Source of the DNA: Candidatus Gastranaerophilales bacterium | Lineage (GTDB): Bacteria; Cyanobacteriota; Vampirovibrionia; Gastranaerophilales; Gastranaerophilaceae | Reading direction: 5' to 3' | Length of the DNA stretch: 64,000 bases | Assembly (NCBI GenBank): GCA_944323925.1 | Contig: CALUUI010000002.1 | Coordinates: 62,001 to 126,000, forward strand | Part shown: positions 51,425 through 61,840 of the stretch, in pieces | Layout of the letters: each line of letters begins with the position of its first letter | Position numbering within the stretch: the first letter of the stretch is position 1 | The notes under the pieces: model-generated | Seen by the model: only the letters and a program-made list of their open reading frames with translations | Told to the model about the DNA's origin: nothing | Database searches by the model: none | Made by a program: the position numbers and the translations under genes

Positions 51425-51853
51425 ATGAAATATATATTTTTATCACAGCAATTTTATAAAGATTATTCACATTGTTCTGAAATAGAGCAAAAACAATCCA
51501 GACCATATGTGATGTTAGTTATAAAAATTGATAATTTAATTTTTGCCTTACCAATGCGTTCACATATAAAACATAATTATGCTTTTATTACAGATATAAC
51601 TTGCGGATGTGGAATTGATTATTCAAAAGCAGTTGTTATAACAGATCAAAAACTATATATTGATAATAAACAACCTAGAATTCGTCCTAATGAATATAAA
51701 GCGCTTTTAGGAAAAGAATATATCATTACAAAACAATTCAAAAAATATCTATCTGATTATAAAAAAGCAGTATCCGCAAAGTCTGAGAGGGTAAATTCTC
51801 AGTATAAATATTGTACTTTACAATATTTTCATAAAGAACTTGGACTAATATAA
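51425..51853 (+). CDS. Type III toxin, ToxN/AbiQ/TenpN-like endoribonuclease
   Basis: A 142-residue protein resembling the ToxN superfamily, closest by eye to the TenpN/CptN branch. Start KYIFLSQQFYKDYSHCSEIE, then RPYVMLVIKI (R26-P-Y28), FALPMRSHIKHNYAF (about 40-54) and GIDYSKAVVI (63-72), and a basic helical C-terminus. The toxin would cut RNA, including its own repeat RNA, and be held inactive by the bound pseudoknots. The frame extends to a TTG inside the terminator; GAGG before the ATG at 51425 fixes the start. Family subtype is my inference. Confidence 0.87.
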   Translation: MKYIFLSQQFYKDYSHCSEIEQKQSRPYVMLVIKIDNLIFALPMRSHIKHNYAFITDITCGCGIDYSKAVVITDQKLYIDNKQPRIRPNEYKALLGKEYIITKQFKKYLSDYKKAVSAKSERVNSQYKYCTLQYFHKELGLI

Positions 51854-51875
51854 TTTAATAATAAAGGATTGAATT

Positions 51876-52244
51876 ATGAATATTTTGGCAGTATTTATCG
51901 GTGGTGGTTTTGGTGCTATTTTAAGGTATCTTACAGGTGTTCTGTTTTGTAATTTGCGATTTGGGCTTGTTCCGGCAACATTTTTTGTTAATGTTCTTGC
52001 AAGTTTTATCTTGGGGGTTTGTTTTTCCATCTTTGCAACTCGAGCCAATTTGTCACCTGTTATCAGATTAGCTCTTGTAGCAGGTTTTTGCGGCGGGTTG
52101 TCAACCTTCTCAACTTTTGCTTTTGAAAATCTGCAAATGCTTGAAGCAGGAAATTTTATACATTTCTTTGTTTACTCAATAGCAAGTGTTATTTTTTGTG
52201 TTATTGCTGCGGCAATAGGGGTTTATTTTGGAAAATTGCTCTAA
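51876..52244 (+). CDS. crcB: Fluoride ion exporter CrcB (Fluc)
   Basis: Membrane fluoride channel working as a dual-topology dimer. GGGFGAILRYLTGVL (about 9-23), FFVNVLASFILGV (with the conserved Asn) and GFCGGLSTFSTFAFE are the signatures; four hydrophobic helices in 122 residues. AAAGGA precedes the ATG. No fluoride riboswitch is seen in the short spacer behind the toxin gene. Its stop overlaps the facing folC stop by 4 bases. Confidence 0.93.
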   Translation: MNILAVFIGGGFGAILRYLTGVLFCNLRFGLVPATFFVNVLASFILGVCFSIFATRANLSPVIRLALVAGFCGGLSTFSTFAFENLQMLEAGNFIHFFVYSIASVIFCVIAAAIGVYFGKLL

Positions 52245-53410
52245 ATTAGTTCTTCTCGTGAACTAAATAGATTTTGAAGCATATAAAATGAACCGCAAAC
52301 AATCGTTAATTTATCATCAAAAATTAGTTTCCCGTCAAATTTTTGGCTGTTATACGGGCATGCTGATTTTAAATCCTCATATTTTGTCGCATTTGGATAA
52401 TTAAACTCATAAAAATATATTTCATCACCTTCTCTGAACAATATATTTGTCATTTTTTCGTAATCTTTATTTTTTAAACAACCAAAAACAAATCGTCGTT
52501 TTTGATTAGGATACATCATATCTAAATTAAGCCTCAATGCCTCAACGCCGTTTGGATTATGAGAAGAATCAACTATTAGATTATGCTTTGGAAAATATTC
52601 AAATCTAAACGGATGAATAATATCTTTTAAACCTTTTATGATTTGCTCTTCAGTAATATCATTAAAGAAGGTTTTTATAACTGTAATTGCAAGTGCAAGA
52701 TTTTCTTCCTGATGGAAACCTTTTAGGCTTGAGGCTTCTTTATATTCACTATTAATATAAGGTGAAATAAGGATAAAAAGAGAATTCAATTCATCTGCCC
52801 TATCTTTTAGAACCTCTAATCCGTTTGCCGTTACAACAGGGCATTCGGGCTTTATTATACCTGCCTTTTCGTTAGCTATTTCATCTTTCGTTTTTCCTAA
52901 GCGTTCTGTATGGTCATAATCTATATGAGTTATTACTGAGCAGATATTCTTCTCTATTACGTTTGTCGCATCAAAACGTCCGCCAAGACCTGTTTCTAAA
53001 ACAACTATTTCAGCATTCTGTTCTTTAAAAAACAAAAACATCATTACTGTTAGTATTTCAAACTCTGTCAGGTGAATATTATTTTTATCAGCAAGTTTGC
53101 AAATATCAAATACATAATCTGCAAATTTTTCTTCTGAAATATCCACTCCGTTAAGTTTTATTCTCTCGGTGTATTTAAAAATATGCGGACTGGTGTATAA
53201 GCCTATTTTAGTATATTTCTGTCTTAATATTGAATCCAGAATAGCGCAAACACTTCCCTTTCCGTTGGTTCCTGCAACATGGATATATTGTAAATCGTTC
53301 TGTGGATTTCCGTACAACTCAAGAACTTGTTTTATTCTGTTTAAACCAAGTTCAATGTAAAACCGCCCCTTTGAGGTTAGAAGTTCGATAGCTTTTTGAT
53401 AGTTACTCAT
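52241..53410 (-). CDS. folC: Folylpolyglutamate synthase / dihydrofolate synthase
   Basis: Adds glutamate to folates. HVAGTNGKGSVCAILDSIL (about 44-62) is the ATP P-loop; VLETGLGGRFDATNV, ITHIDYDHTERLG and LIVDSSHNPNGVEAL are Mur-ligase-type motifs of FolC. 389 residues, normal but on the short side. It starts 2 bases after the stop of the sensor kinase gene, so the two are cotranscribed. Confidence 0.94.
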   Translation of the reverse strand: MSNYQKAIELLTSKGRFYIELGLNRIKQVLELYGNPQNDLQYIHVAGTNGKGSVCAILDSILRQKYTKIGLYTSPHIFKYTERIKLNGVDISEEKFADYVFDICKLADKNNIHLTEFEILTVMMFLFFKEQNAEIVVLETGLGGRFDATNVIEKNICSVITHIDYDHTERLGKTKDEIANEKAGIIKPECPVVTANGLEVLKDRADELNSLFILISPYINSEYKEASSLKGFHQEENLALAITVIKTFFNDITEEQIIKGLKDIIHPFRFEYFPKHNLIVDSSHNPNGVEALRLNLDMMYPNQKRRFVFGCLKNKDYEKMTNILFREGDEIYFYEFNYPNATKYEDLKSACPYNSQKFDGKLIFDDKLTIVCGSFYMLQNLFSSREELI

Positions 53411-53412
53411 AA

Positions 53413-55299
53413 TTATTTCTTTTCAATAGATAAAGACCAGCCGTTACCTTCTGAAGTCTGTTCTGTTTCGCTTTCTGAAGGAAGTTTAGGTATATATTCT
53501 TCTCTTTCTTCCTCAGGCTGATCAATTGGGAGTCTGAAACCAAACGTAGAGCCTTCACCGAGTTTTGATGTTACAAAAACTTGACCATGGTGGTGCTTTT
53601 CTATTGCTATTTTAACCAAGTGTAAACCAAGTCCTGTACCTTTTACTGAGTGAGTTGCATTTTCAACTCTATAGAATCTTTCAAATATTTTATCCAAACA
53701 CTCCTCAGGAATCCCCGGGCCTTGGTCTTCTACGCTCACTTCAACACAGTTATCTACACGAGAACGCTCTGCTCTTATCTTAATTCTCTTACCGTCAGGT
53801 GAATATTTGATTGCGTTTGAAATTATATTCATTAATGCTCTTGATATACTGTCTATATTTAGCATCACCTCAGGTAAATCAGGTTCTTTGATTATTGAGA
53901 AGGTTAAATTGTGTTCTTTTGCAAGTACTTCCACTTGATTTACGCAGTCTTCTATTATTTCTACAATATTTTGTTTACTCATTTCTAAGTGTACATTTTG
54001 TGATTCATAACGCGAGAAATCAAGAATATCATTTACCATACGGTTTAAGCGAATAATTTCTTGGTTCATTACTCCGATAAATTCACGTTGTGTGTTGAAG
54101 TCAAAATTGTCACCATAATTATATAATGTATCAATGTAACTTCTTAAAACTGTTACAGGAGTTCTTAACTCGTGAGAAACATTTGAAATAAAGTGTGATC
54201 TTAATTGATCCATTTCAATTTCTTTGGTTACATCGATAAGTACAATTATATAGCCTGTATAAGCTCCGCTTCTTGTAAACATTGGTGAAATAAGCGACTT
54301 GATTATTCGTTTTGAGATTTCAATATTGAATTCAAGCGGCTTTGTTTCCATTTCTTCAAGCGGTGTATCTTTGAATTGTTCTATCTTATCTTTGAAACAC
54401 AATTCTCCGTTTGTATCACAGAACTGTTGAATTTGTGTATTTAAAATATCGGCATCAGTTACTTCAAGAAGTTGTTTTGCGTGATTATTTACTAAAATCA
54501 CTTTATCTTTACTATCACATACAACTACACCGTTTACAATGCTCATTAATACGGCTTCTAGTTTATTTCTTTCAAATGTCAAGCTCTCTATTGTTTGTTC
54601 GTTATATCGGCTTAATTTGGCAGACATATCGTTAAAGGCATCAAATAATTCTGCTACTTCCTTATCTGCATTTTCATTTTCTATCTTGTATCCAAAATCA
54701 CCTGATGAGATTTTCTTAACGCCATTGTAGAGTTTTCTTAATTCTCTGCTTATTATTGACGTATTCATATAGACAATGCCCAATATAACAAGCCAAGCAA
54801 GTATGAATACGAATATCATAGAAACTTTTGTTGTTCCAACAATCTTATTAAGTGTTTTTCCGGATAATCCAACCATAACAGAGCCGGTTGTATCTACTTG
54901 TCCGAGGTTTGTTATTTTTAATGGCGCAGATGCTTTTATTGCATCTGTTTCGTATTTGCTTGGAAAATCATCTTTAGATGAGTAAATTAACCTTGAGTTT
55001 TTATCCCTAAATTCTACATACGAAATATCCGTATTGTTTTTCAGAATTGACTTTGAATGATTTCTTAAAGTTTCATACTTTTCTAAATCCGGAATATCTT
55101 TTGTTATTTCTTCACTCTCAATAGCAAGTGTTTTTGAAATTATTGATGCAAAATTTCTGTACCCGGAATTTAGTGCGTGTTCTATTTCAAAGATAGCAAA
55201 ATAGGCCAAAAGCGCTATAAATAGCGTACTTAAAGCCATCCCCGCAACTATCAATTTTGACTGTGTTGTCAATTTTTTTCCGGAAACTTTCTCATCCAT
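53413..55299 (-). CDS. Membrane sensor histidine kinase (HAMP-PAS-HisKA-HATPase)
   Basis: A 628-residue sensor. Membrane helix 1 about 14-36, outside sensing domain about 37-155, helix 2 about 157-178, HAMP to about 235, PAS about 245-360, then FISNVSHELRTPVTVLRSYI with the phosphorylated histidine (about 383), N box ALMNIISNAIKYSPDG, EDQGPGIPEE and GTGLGLHLVK. It resembles the PhoR/WalK/Hik33 class. No response regulator is adjacent; the OmpR-type one at 21.8 kb is a possible but unproved partner. folC follows 2 bases later. Confidence 0.94.
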   Translation of the reverse strand: MDEKVSGKKLTTQSKLIVAGMALSTLFIALLAYFAIFEIEHALNSGYRNFASIISKTLAIESEEITKDIPDLEKYETLRNHSKSILKNNTDISYVEFRDKNSRLIYSSKDDFPSKYETDAIKASAPLKITNLGQVDTTGSVMVGLSGKTLNKIVGTTKVSMIFVFILAWLVILGIVYMNTSIISRELRKLYNGVKKISSGDFGYKIENENADKEVAELFDAFNDMSAKLSRYNEQTIESLTFERNKLEAVLMSIVNGVVVCDSKDKVILVNNHAKQLLEVTDADILNTQIQQFCDTNGELCFKDKIEQFKDTPLEEMETKPLEFNIEISKRIIKSLISPMFTRSGAYTGYIIVLIDVTKEIEMDQLRSHFISNVSHELRTPVTVLRSYIDTLYNYGDNFDFNTQREFIGVMNQEIIRLNRMVNDILDFSRYESQNVHLEMSKQNIVEIIEDCVNQVEVLAKEHNLTFSIIKEPDLPEVMLNIDSISRALMNIISNAIKYSPDGKRIKIRAERSRVDNCVEVSVEDQGPGIPEECLDKIFERFYRVENATHSVKGTGLGLHLVKIAIEKHHHGQVFVTSKLGEGSTFGFRLPIDQPEEEREEYIPKLPSESETEQTSEGNGWSLSIEKK

Positions 55300-55441
55300 A
55301 CCGGAATTATATCATGTATGAATTTTTGTAGCAAATACTATTTTTTACTTATTTTGGATGTAAAAATTTATGAATTGTTTTATTTTGACAAGAATTTTTG
55401 ATAAGATTTCTTTATCGGATAAACGGGGGAGTGATTATTTT

Positions 55442-56653
55442 ATGCGAAAAAAAGCTAAGAAAAAAGTTCATGAAAAACTTCATCAATCTAAAAATAATGA
55501 AAGTTTTAATGTTTGGATTTGGTGTGTTATTGGTTTAGGGATAATCTTAAGACTTGTTTTTCCGATTATGAATGCAGGGCTCTGGCATGATGAATGCGCT
55601 GTTGCAATTAATATTCTGGATAGAGATTTTTGGGGATTATTTAACCCGCTAAGATTTTTACAAGTGGCACCACCATTGTTTTTATCTGCGGTTAAGCTCC
55701 CTACTTTATTAATTAATCCTTTGGAAAATTCCGCTATTACAGATTTTGTTCTAAGATTAATTCCACTCTTTTCTGGTATTGCGTCAATTTTTGCTTTTTA
55801 TTATTTACTTAAAAATCTCTTTACTAATAAGTATATTCAATTTATTGGGGTTTGTTTGTTTGCTTTAAATCCGCTTTTAATTCAATATTCGTACGAATTA
55901 AAGCCTTATTCAACGGATGTTCTTGTGACTATTTTGTTATTAATCTATTTTATTAAATACAATCCTGATTCTTATATAAAACAATTTTATCAAATACTTA
56001 TTATTTCTTTTTCGATGTTAGTTTCATTTCCTGCCGGATTTGTTATATTTGCAGGAATTTTAAGGATTCTTTTTAAAGATTATAAAAAATTCTTTTGCGC
56101 TTTAACGGCTTTTGCATTAGTACTTATATTTTATTTTATATACCATATCTGGGGCGTAATGGAAGCGAACGGCGCCGGCATGGATAGGTATTGGCTTGCT
56201 TATTTTATTAATTTTGATAATTTTGTTCAACTTGTTACTTTATTTGTCAAAAATACGTTTAATATATTTGTCCTGCCGTTTGCTACTCTGGGAGTTATTA
56301 TTGCAGGATTTCTGGTTTCGTGTTTTAGGGATTATAAAATTGCTATCATATCATTTTTTATAATAACTTCTTTATTTATGGCATCTTATCTTCATTTATA
56401 TCCGTTTGCTGATAGAATTTTATTATTTTTAATCCCTGTTCTTATAATTCTATGCTGCGAACTCTTTGATATTATTCCTCTTGAACTATCTAAAGTTTTG
56501 CCAATAATATTTGTTATTCTTGCTTGCTACAATATTTATACAATGAATAATATATTAATTAGTAAGATTAATACAAATTCTAAAATTCAAGAACAATTTT
56601 TATCAAAAAATTCAGAAGTTGAATCTATCTATTATTCAAGATTTAATAAATAA
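55442..56653 (+). CDS. Polytopic membrane glycosyltransferase (GT39/ArnT-like)
   Basis: A 403-residue membrane protein with about ten hydrophobic helices. After the first helix comes NAGLWHDECAVAIN, the acidic pair in the first outer loop typical of GT-C enzymes that use polyprenyl-phosphate sugars; PFADRILLFLIPV near the end is also family-like. Donor and acceptor unknown; glycan or protein (for example flagellin) targets are possible. The open frame starts at 55370; GGGGAGTG before the ATG at 55442 and the basic start MRKKAKKKVHEKLH are preferred. It faces uvrA, 4 bases away. Confidence 0.82.
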   Translation: MRKKAKKKVHEKLHQSKNNESFNVWIWCVIGLGIILRLVFPIMNAGLWHDECAVAINILDRDFWGLFNPLRFLQVAPPLFLSAVKLPTLLINPLENSAITDFVLRLIPLFSGIASIFAFYYLLKNLFTNKYIQFIGVCLFALNPLLIQYSYELKPYSTDVLVTILLLIYFIKYNPDSYIKQFYQILIISFSMLVSFPAGFVIFAGILRILFKDYKKFFCALTAFALVLIFYFIYHIWGVMEANGAGMDRYWLAYFINFDNFVQLVTLFVKNTFNIFVLPFATLGVIIAGFLVSCFRDYKIAIISFFIITSLFMASYLHLYPFADRILLFLIPVLIILCCELFDIIPLELSKVLPIIFVILACYNIYTMNNILISKINTNSKIQEQFLSKNSEVESIYYSRFNK

Positions 56654-56657
56654 ATTG

Positions 56658-59483
56658 TTATTCAAAAAATGGTTTTAGATATTGACCTGTATAAGATTTT
56701 TTGCATTTAGAAACCTCTTTAGGAGTACCGCAGGTGACAATTTCTCCTCCGCCTTCTCCGCCTTCGGGACCTAAATCTATTATATAGTCAGCTACTTTAA
56801 TCAAATCCAGATTGTGTTCAATAATCAAAATAGTATTTCCGTTATCTGCAAGTCTTTGTAGTATTTTAATAAGTTTGTCCAAATCATACCAATGTAGACC
56901 TACAGAAGGCTCATCCAATAAATAAAGAGTTTTGCCTGTTGCTCTTTTGTTTAGTTCTGCCGCAAGTTTAATTCTTTGTGCTTCGCCGCCTGAGAGAGTT
57001 GTTGCGCTTTGTCCGAGTTTTATATAATCAAGCCCTACATCATTTAAGGTTTCCAACTTGTTTCTAATCTGCGGGATATTTTCAAAAAACTCTAATGCTT
57101 CTTTTACACTCATCTCTAAAACATCTGAAATCGTTTTACCTTTATATTTAACTTCTAAAGTTTCACGATTATATCTTTTACCTTTACAAACATCACATTT
57201 AACATAAACATCAGATAGGAAATTCATCTCAATCTTAAGCACACCGTCACCGCTGCAGGCTTCGCATCTTCCGCCTTTAACATTAAAACTGAATCTCCCA
57301 GGCTTATATCCGCGCATTTTAGCTTCATTGGTTTTTGCAAATAGTTCTCTTATTGGTGTGAATACATCCGTATAAGTTGCAGGGTTTGAACGGGGAGTTC
57401 TGCCTATGGGCGATTGGTCAATAGCTATAACCTTATCAAGGTTTTCAAACCCTAAAATTTCATCTACTCCTTGAGGTTTTGGTTTATTTTTTCTTAGCTT
57501 ATGTGCGGCATATTCATAAATCAAACTCTGCATAAGCGTTGATTTTCCTGAGCCGGAAACACCCGTTAATACTACCATTTTCCCTAATGGGATATCTATA
57601 TCAATATTTTTTAAATTATTTAGATGTGCATTTCTTACTTGAAGATAATATCCGTTCCCTTCTCTGATTTTTTCAGGGATAGGAATTTTATATTCACCAG
57701 AAAGATATTTACCAGTAATAGAATTTTCATTTGCAATAATATCATCAATTGAGCCTGCAGCAATAACATTTCCACCGTTTATCCCCGCTTTTGGCCCGAT
57801 ATCTATTATATAGTCAGCATTTCTGATTGTATCTTCATCGTGTTCAACAACTATTAACGAGTTACCTAAATTTCTTAATTTAATAAGCGTTTTAATAAGT
57901 CTGTCATTGTCTCTTTGGTGAAGTCCTATTGAAGGCTCGTCTAATACATACAATACACCTGAAAGCCCGCTTCCTATCTGTGTTGCGAGTCTTATTCTTT
58001 GAGCTTCGCCACCTGATAGAGTTCCTGCCATTCTTGCAAGGTTAAGGTAGCTTAGACCAACATCTTTTAAAAATTTTAATCTGTTTCTTATTTCATCCAA
58101 GATTTGTTTAGCAATCTTCATTTGAAAATCACTAAGTTCAAGATAAAGTGATGAAATAAACTCGAATGCTTCATCAATAGATAATAGACAAAATTCATGG
58201 ATATTTTTACCCATAATTCTAACAGCAAGCGGAAAAGGCTTCAATCTTGCACCACCGCAAGACGGGCATGGTACCATTATCATATATTTTTCAATCTCGC
58301 TTCGCCAATAATCACCGTCTGTTTCGTGATAACGCTTCATTAAGTATGGGATTACCCCAGGAAATTTTGCCATTCTTGTTTTGTAGCGTCTTGTACCGAA
58401 TTCTTTTACTCGAATTTGCATATAATCATCTGAGCCGTAAAGAATTATATTTTGCTGCTCCTCAGTTAAATTCTTAAACGGAGCTTTTGTATCAATTCCA
58501 TAATGTTCGGCAACGCAGTCAATTAAATCTTTATAGTAATCGTTTGATGTCTTACTCCAAGGATAAATTGCACCGTCATCAAGTGATTTGTCCTTATCAG
58601 GAATTACTAAGTCAGGGTCAATTCTGTAATCAACACCTATACCTGAACATTTGTCACAAGCTCCGTATGGATTATTAAATGAAAAAATCCTCGGCGCTAA
58701 TTCTTCAAAACTGATATTACATTTTTTGCATGCCAGTTTTTCACTATATAGTTTTTCTTCACCGCCGACAATGTCTATAGCTGTTAGACCGTCTGCTTTT
58801 TCAAGTGCTATTTGTACAGAATCCGTTATTCTTGAACGGGCGCTTTCTTTTACTACAACACGGTCAATTACAACTGAAATTGTATGTTTCTTTGTTTTGG
58901 CAAGAGTTATTTCATCTTCTTCAAGATTATAAATCTCATCATCAACTTTTACTCTTACAAATCCCACTTGTCTGAGTTCTTCAAACAAAGATTGAAATTC
59001 CCCTTTTTTACCACTGACAATAGGTGCTAAAATCTGGATTTTAGTCCCTTCTTCAAGTGTAAGAATATTATTAACAATCTCATCAATGGTTTGCGGCTTA
59101 ATTTCTTCTCCGCAAATTGGGCAGTAAGGAGTTCCGACTCTTGCGTATAAAAGCCTTAAATAATCATATATTTCTGTTACTGTACCAACAGTTGAACGAG
59201 GATTGTTGCTGGTTGATTTCTGGTCAATAGATATTGAGGGCGTAAGCCCATCAATATAATCAACATCAGGCTTATCCATTTGACCTAAAAATTGGCGAGC
59301 GTATGTTGAAAGACTCTCTACATAACGTCTTTGTCCTTCTGCAAAGATTGTATCAAAAGCCAGCGAACTCTTACCTGAACCTGAAACCCCTGTCATAACA
59401 ACAAGTTCATTTTTGGGAATTTCCAAGGAAACATTTTTTAAATTGTGCTCTCTTGCACCTTTTATTGTTATTTTATCAATCAT
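56658..59483 (-). CDS. uvrA: Excinuclease ABC subunit A
   Basis: DNA damage recognition ATPase of nucleotide excision repair. Two ABC modules: [20 protein letters not shown] near residue 33 and [12 protein letters not shown] in the second half, each with signature LSGGEAQRI; zinc-binding cysteines [23 protein letters not shown] and [10 protein letters not shown] are in place. 941 residues from the ATG at 59483; six more codons exist upstream, but [17 protein letters not shown] is the usual UvrA start. It lies after anmK. Confidence 0.96.
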   Translation of the reverse strand: MIDKITIKGAREHNLKNVSLEIPKNELVVMTGVSGSGKSSLAFDTIFAEGQRRYVESLSTYARQFLGQMDKPDVDYIDGLTPSISIDQKSTSNNPRSTVGTVTEIYDYLRLLYARVGTPYCPICGEEIKPQTIDEIVNNILTLEEGTKIQILAPIVSGKKGEFQSLFEELRQVGFVRVKVDDEIYNLEEDEITLAKTKKHTISVVIDRVVVKESARSRITDSVQIALEKADGLTAIDIVGGEEKLYSEKLACKKCNISFEELAPRIFSFNNPYGACDKCSGIGVDYRIDPDLVIPDKDKSLDDGAIYPWSKTSNDYYKDLIDCVAEHYGIDTKAPFKNLTEEQQNIILYGSDDYMQIRVKEFGTRRYKTRMAKFPGVIPYLMKRYHETDGDYWRSEIEKYMIMVPCPSCGGARLKPFPLAVRIMGKNIHEFCLLSIDEAFEFISSLYLELSDFQMKIAKQILDEIRNRLKFLKDVGLSYLNLARMAGTLSGGEAQRIRLATQIGSGLSGVLYVLDEPSIGLHQRDNDRLIKTLIKLRNLGNSLIVVEHDEDTIRNADYIIDIGPKAGINGGNVIAAGSIDDIIANENSITGKYLSGEYKIPIPEKIREGNGYYLQVRNAHLNNLKNIDIDIPLGKMVVLTGVSGSGKSTLMQSLIYEYAAHKLRKNKPKPQGVDEILGFENLDKVIAIDQSPIGRTPRSNPATYTDVFTPIRELFAKTNEAKMRGYKPGRFSFNVKGGRCEACSGDGVLKIEMNFLSDVYVKCDVCKGKRYNRETLEVKYKGKTISDVLEMSVKEALEFFENIPQIRNKLETLNDVGLDYIKLGQSATTLSGGEAQRIKLAAELNKRATGKTLYLLDEPSVGLHWYDLDKLIKILQRLADNGNTILIIEHNLDLIKVADYIIDLGPEGGEGGGEIVTCGTPKEVSKCKKSYTGQYLKPFFE

Positions 59484-59529
59484 ACTGTTATGGTACTCCA
59501 TACGGAATTATATATCAAATAAAGCAGGT

Positions 59530-60645
59530 TTAATAGCTAAATTTACCCATAACAATACGTTTTGTAGCACCTGTGCATTCGGGAAGATTATTGGATATTC
59601 CGTAATATGCACAGTAACCGAGTAATGCAAACGCCATAGCCTCTTTATAATTGTTAGAAATTCCAAAATCTTCGTGAGTGTTTAATTCTATACTATCAGG
59701 TAAGTATCGTCTTAAGAATTTTAGAATAGCCTTGTTATAAGCCCCGCCTCCGCCAATAATTACTCTCTCTGGAGTAACATAAGGGAAAATAAACCGCTCA
59801 TAACTTTGCACAATTGATTTTGCTGTAAGCGCCGTAAGAGTTGCAATGATATCAGCATCATCATTTGGCGCAAGTTTTAGCATGTTTTCTATATATCTTT
59901 CATTAAAGTATTCTCTGCCTGTTGTTTTGGGAGGTGAAAGATAATAATATTCATCCTGTAATAAACAATCGAGCCAACTTTCAGAGATTTTCCCTGAAAG
60001 TGCTATTTCTCCGTCTTTATCATAAGGCTGTTGAAATAATTTTTTCATACAGTAATCAATCATCAAATTTCCGCAACCGTTATCAAATCCGAAAGTTGGA
60101 GTGTTATCTGAAATAACTGTTACGTTTGAAATCCCACCAATATTTTGAACTAAAGAATTTTTAAACCATTTTTCATCAGCAAAACAAACCAGCGGGGCTC
60201 CTTGACCGCCCGCCGCTATATCTCTTACTCTATAATCAGAGATAGTAAGACATTTTGTTCGCTCTGCTATAATTGCACCTTCTCCTATTTGTAAGGTGCT
60301 CTTTTTTGATAGGTTATCTATTTTTTCATCATAGGGGTAATGATATACTGTCTGTCCATGACTGGATATTATATCAACCTTGCCAAATTCTTCTATCAGG
60401 ATATTTGCCGCCTTGGCAAAACATTCTCCGACTAAAAAATTTAGCTGACATAATTCTTTTATGCTTATCTCTTCTCTAAAAGCTCTTAATATCATTTCCC
60501 TGATATGTACAGGGTAAGAGTGGTTTATTCCTTTGATTAATTTACAACTCATATCTGGATTAACTTCACATAGTGCAGCATCTATACTGTCACAAGATGT
60601 TCCTGACATTAATCCTATTACTCTTAATGTTGTTTTCTCTTTCAT
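59530..60645 (-). CDS. anmK: Anhydro-N-acetylmuramic acid kinase
   Basis: Recycles cell-wall anhydro-MurNAc to MurNAc 6-phosphate. [15 protein letters not shown] (about 12-26) is the ATP loop; [32 protein letters not shown] and [10 protein letters not shown] are family motifs. 371 residues. Its substrate is made by lytic transglycosylases, two of which are in this window. It is likely read before uvrA. AAAGGAT precedes the ATG. Confidence 0.94.
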   Translation of the reverse strand: MKEKTTLRVIGLMSGTSCDSIDAALCEVNPDMSCKLIKGINHSYPVHIREMILRAFREEISIKELCQLNFLVGECFAKAANILIEEFGKVDIISSHGQTVYHYPYDEKIDNLSKKSTLQIGEGAIIAERTKCLTISDYRVRDIAAGGQGAPLVCFADEKWFKNSLVQNIGGISNVTVISDNTPTFGFDNGCGNLMIDYCMKKLFQQPYDKDGEIALSGKISESWLDCLLQDEYYYLSPPKTTGREYFNERYIENMLKLAPNDDADIIATLTALTAKSIVQSYERFIFPYVTPERVIIGGGGAYNKAILKFLRRYLPDSIELNTHEDFGISNNYKEAMAFALLGYCAYYGISNNLPECTGATKRIVMGKFSY

Positions 60646-60685
60646 ATCCTATCCTTTTGTTGATTTTATTATAAAACAATCGCTT

Positions 60686-60847
60686 TTAATTAGAATAGGC
60701 TTTAATTTTTTTCACTCTTTTCAATTGATTTGTGTGTTTTTTGTTGTTGACAGGATTTATAATCTCCTCAAAATCTGTCTGAAAACTTCCTACTGTAATC
60801 TCCAAAATTATGACTTCGCCATCACTCCTTTCTCTTAATAAACTCAT
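60686..60847 (-). CDS. Possible small protein (53 residues), unknown
   Basis: An open frame in the long spacer upstream of anmK: starts MSLLRERSDGEVIILEITVG, has a beta-like first half, then a basic end (KHTNQLKRVKKIKAYSN). AGAGAAG lies 5 bases before the ATG. No family recognised. Composition looks coding for this genome, but it is short and could be chance. Confidence 0.35.
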   Translation of the reverse strand: MSLLRERSDGEVIILEITVGSFQTDFEEIINPVNNKKHTNQLKRVKKIKAYSN

Positions 60848-61155
60848 GTTACTTCTCTAATTTTTGGATTACAAGTAACAAAATTTTGTAAAAATTTTTA
60901 CAATTGACCATGCCCCCGATACCTTCTGTAATCTAAACTTGTTTACAAAATTTACAATTAAATTTTTCCATTATTTTTCGAAAAATAATTGATTTATCTA
61001 TTGATTTTTTTTAGCTTTGCTTCATGTTCACTATTTGCGGGAAGCATGTCTATAATTGGTTTTTAAGAGATAGTTTTAAGTTTATAAAATAAAAAAAGAT
61101 TATATAAATTTTTATTTTTATATAATCTTTTTTTAGAAATTTTTTTACGAATAAA
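60848..61155. other. AT-rich spacer between anmK side and the sigma factor gene
   Basis: About 300 bases without a gene. It holds an 18-base perfect palindrome TTGTAAAAATTTTTACAA near 60887-60904, several TTTACAAAATTTACAAT-like runs and, at its right end, the terminator of the sigma factor gene. I see no RNA gene in it. Confidence 0.5.
61091..61134 (-). terminator. Terminator of the flhB-sigma factor transcript
   Basis: AAAAAAAGATTATATAAA (61091-61108) pairs with TTTATATAATCTTTTTTT (61117-61134) around an 8-base loop. Symmetric A/T flanks allow action in both directions. Confidence 0.85.
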
Positions 61156-61827
61156 TTAATAATCTACTCGACCGTGAGCTTTTAAATACTCCCTTATGTT
61201 ATTAAGCGAGGCTTGAACAATTCTCGTAATTCTTGAAGGAGAGAGTCCAATGGTTGTTGCAATATCTTTAGCCTGCATATTTCTGTAAAATCTGTATTCA
61301 ACAACCGTTCTTTCCTTTGGAGGAAGTTTTGCAATCGCTTCCTTAATTAGTCGTGACATCTCAACAATTTCAGCTTTTTCATCCGGCATAGCGGAAGTAT
61401 CTTTAATAAAGTCAAACGGTGAATCATTATCAGAAGCTGCGGCTGCTAAACCATCAATAGATAAAATTGTTTCATAAACAGCTTCTCTTACTTTACCCGG
61501 AGAAATATTAAATTCTGTTGATTCATCAGTGCTATCGTTAATTTCGTCATCTTCTTTTTGTTGTGATTTGTTTTTTATAGAATACCATTTATAACGATGT
61601 CTTAATTCATTCCGAATTGCCCATTTAATAGCCGTTCCCATATAAGCATCATTGTAGTGGGTTAACTGTTCAGGGGTTTTATTTTTAATCATTGCTTGAA
61701 CGGCAATAATACCAATACTGACGAGTTCCTCATACTCTATCATGTGTCTTGGCATTCTCTTATGCTCTATTCTCGCTACTCTCTGAACAACACCTATGTA
61801 TTGTTTTAATAAAGAATTATTTTCCAT
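61156..61827 (-). CDS. Sigma-70 family factor, FliA/SigD (sigma-28)-like
   Basis: A 223-residue alternative sigma factor. Region 2 has EYEELVSIGIIAVQAMI and AIKWAIRNELRHRYKWYSI; region 3 is short; region 4 has KLPPKERTVVEYRFYRNMQA and DIATTIGLSPSRITRIVQ. Adjacent flhB and the many flagellar genes support a FliA role, and the FlgM-like protein at 34.3 kb could be its anti-sigma. A general or stress role is not excluded. It lies 13 bases after flhB. Confidence 0.86.
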   Translation of the reverse strand: MENNSLLKQYIGVVQRVARIEHKRMPRHMIEYEELVSIGIIAVQAMIKNKTPEQLTHYNDAYMGTAIKWAIRNELRHRYKWYSIKNKSQQKEDDEINDSTDESTEFNISPGKVREAVYETILSIDGLAAAASDNDSPFDFIKDTSAMPDEKAEIVEMSRLIKEAIAKLPPKERTVVEYRFYRNMQAKDIATTIGLSPSRITRIVQASLNNIREYLKAHGRVDY

Positions 61828-61840
61828 AATTGATTAAAAG

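Noticed and set aside
51854-51876. Fluoride riboswitch before crcB
   Set aside because: Only 22 bases separate crcB from the toxin gene and no fluoride motif is present; the pseudoknot repeats upstream do not match that class.
60533-60838. 101-residue plus-strand frame in the anmK upstream spacer
   Set aside because: It overlaps the anmK start on the opposite strand and is a phenylalanine/isoleucine-rich chance frame.
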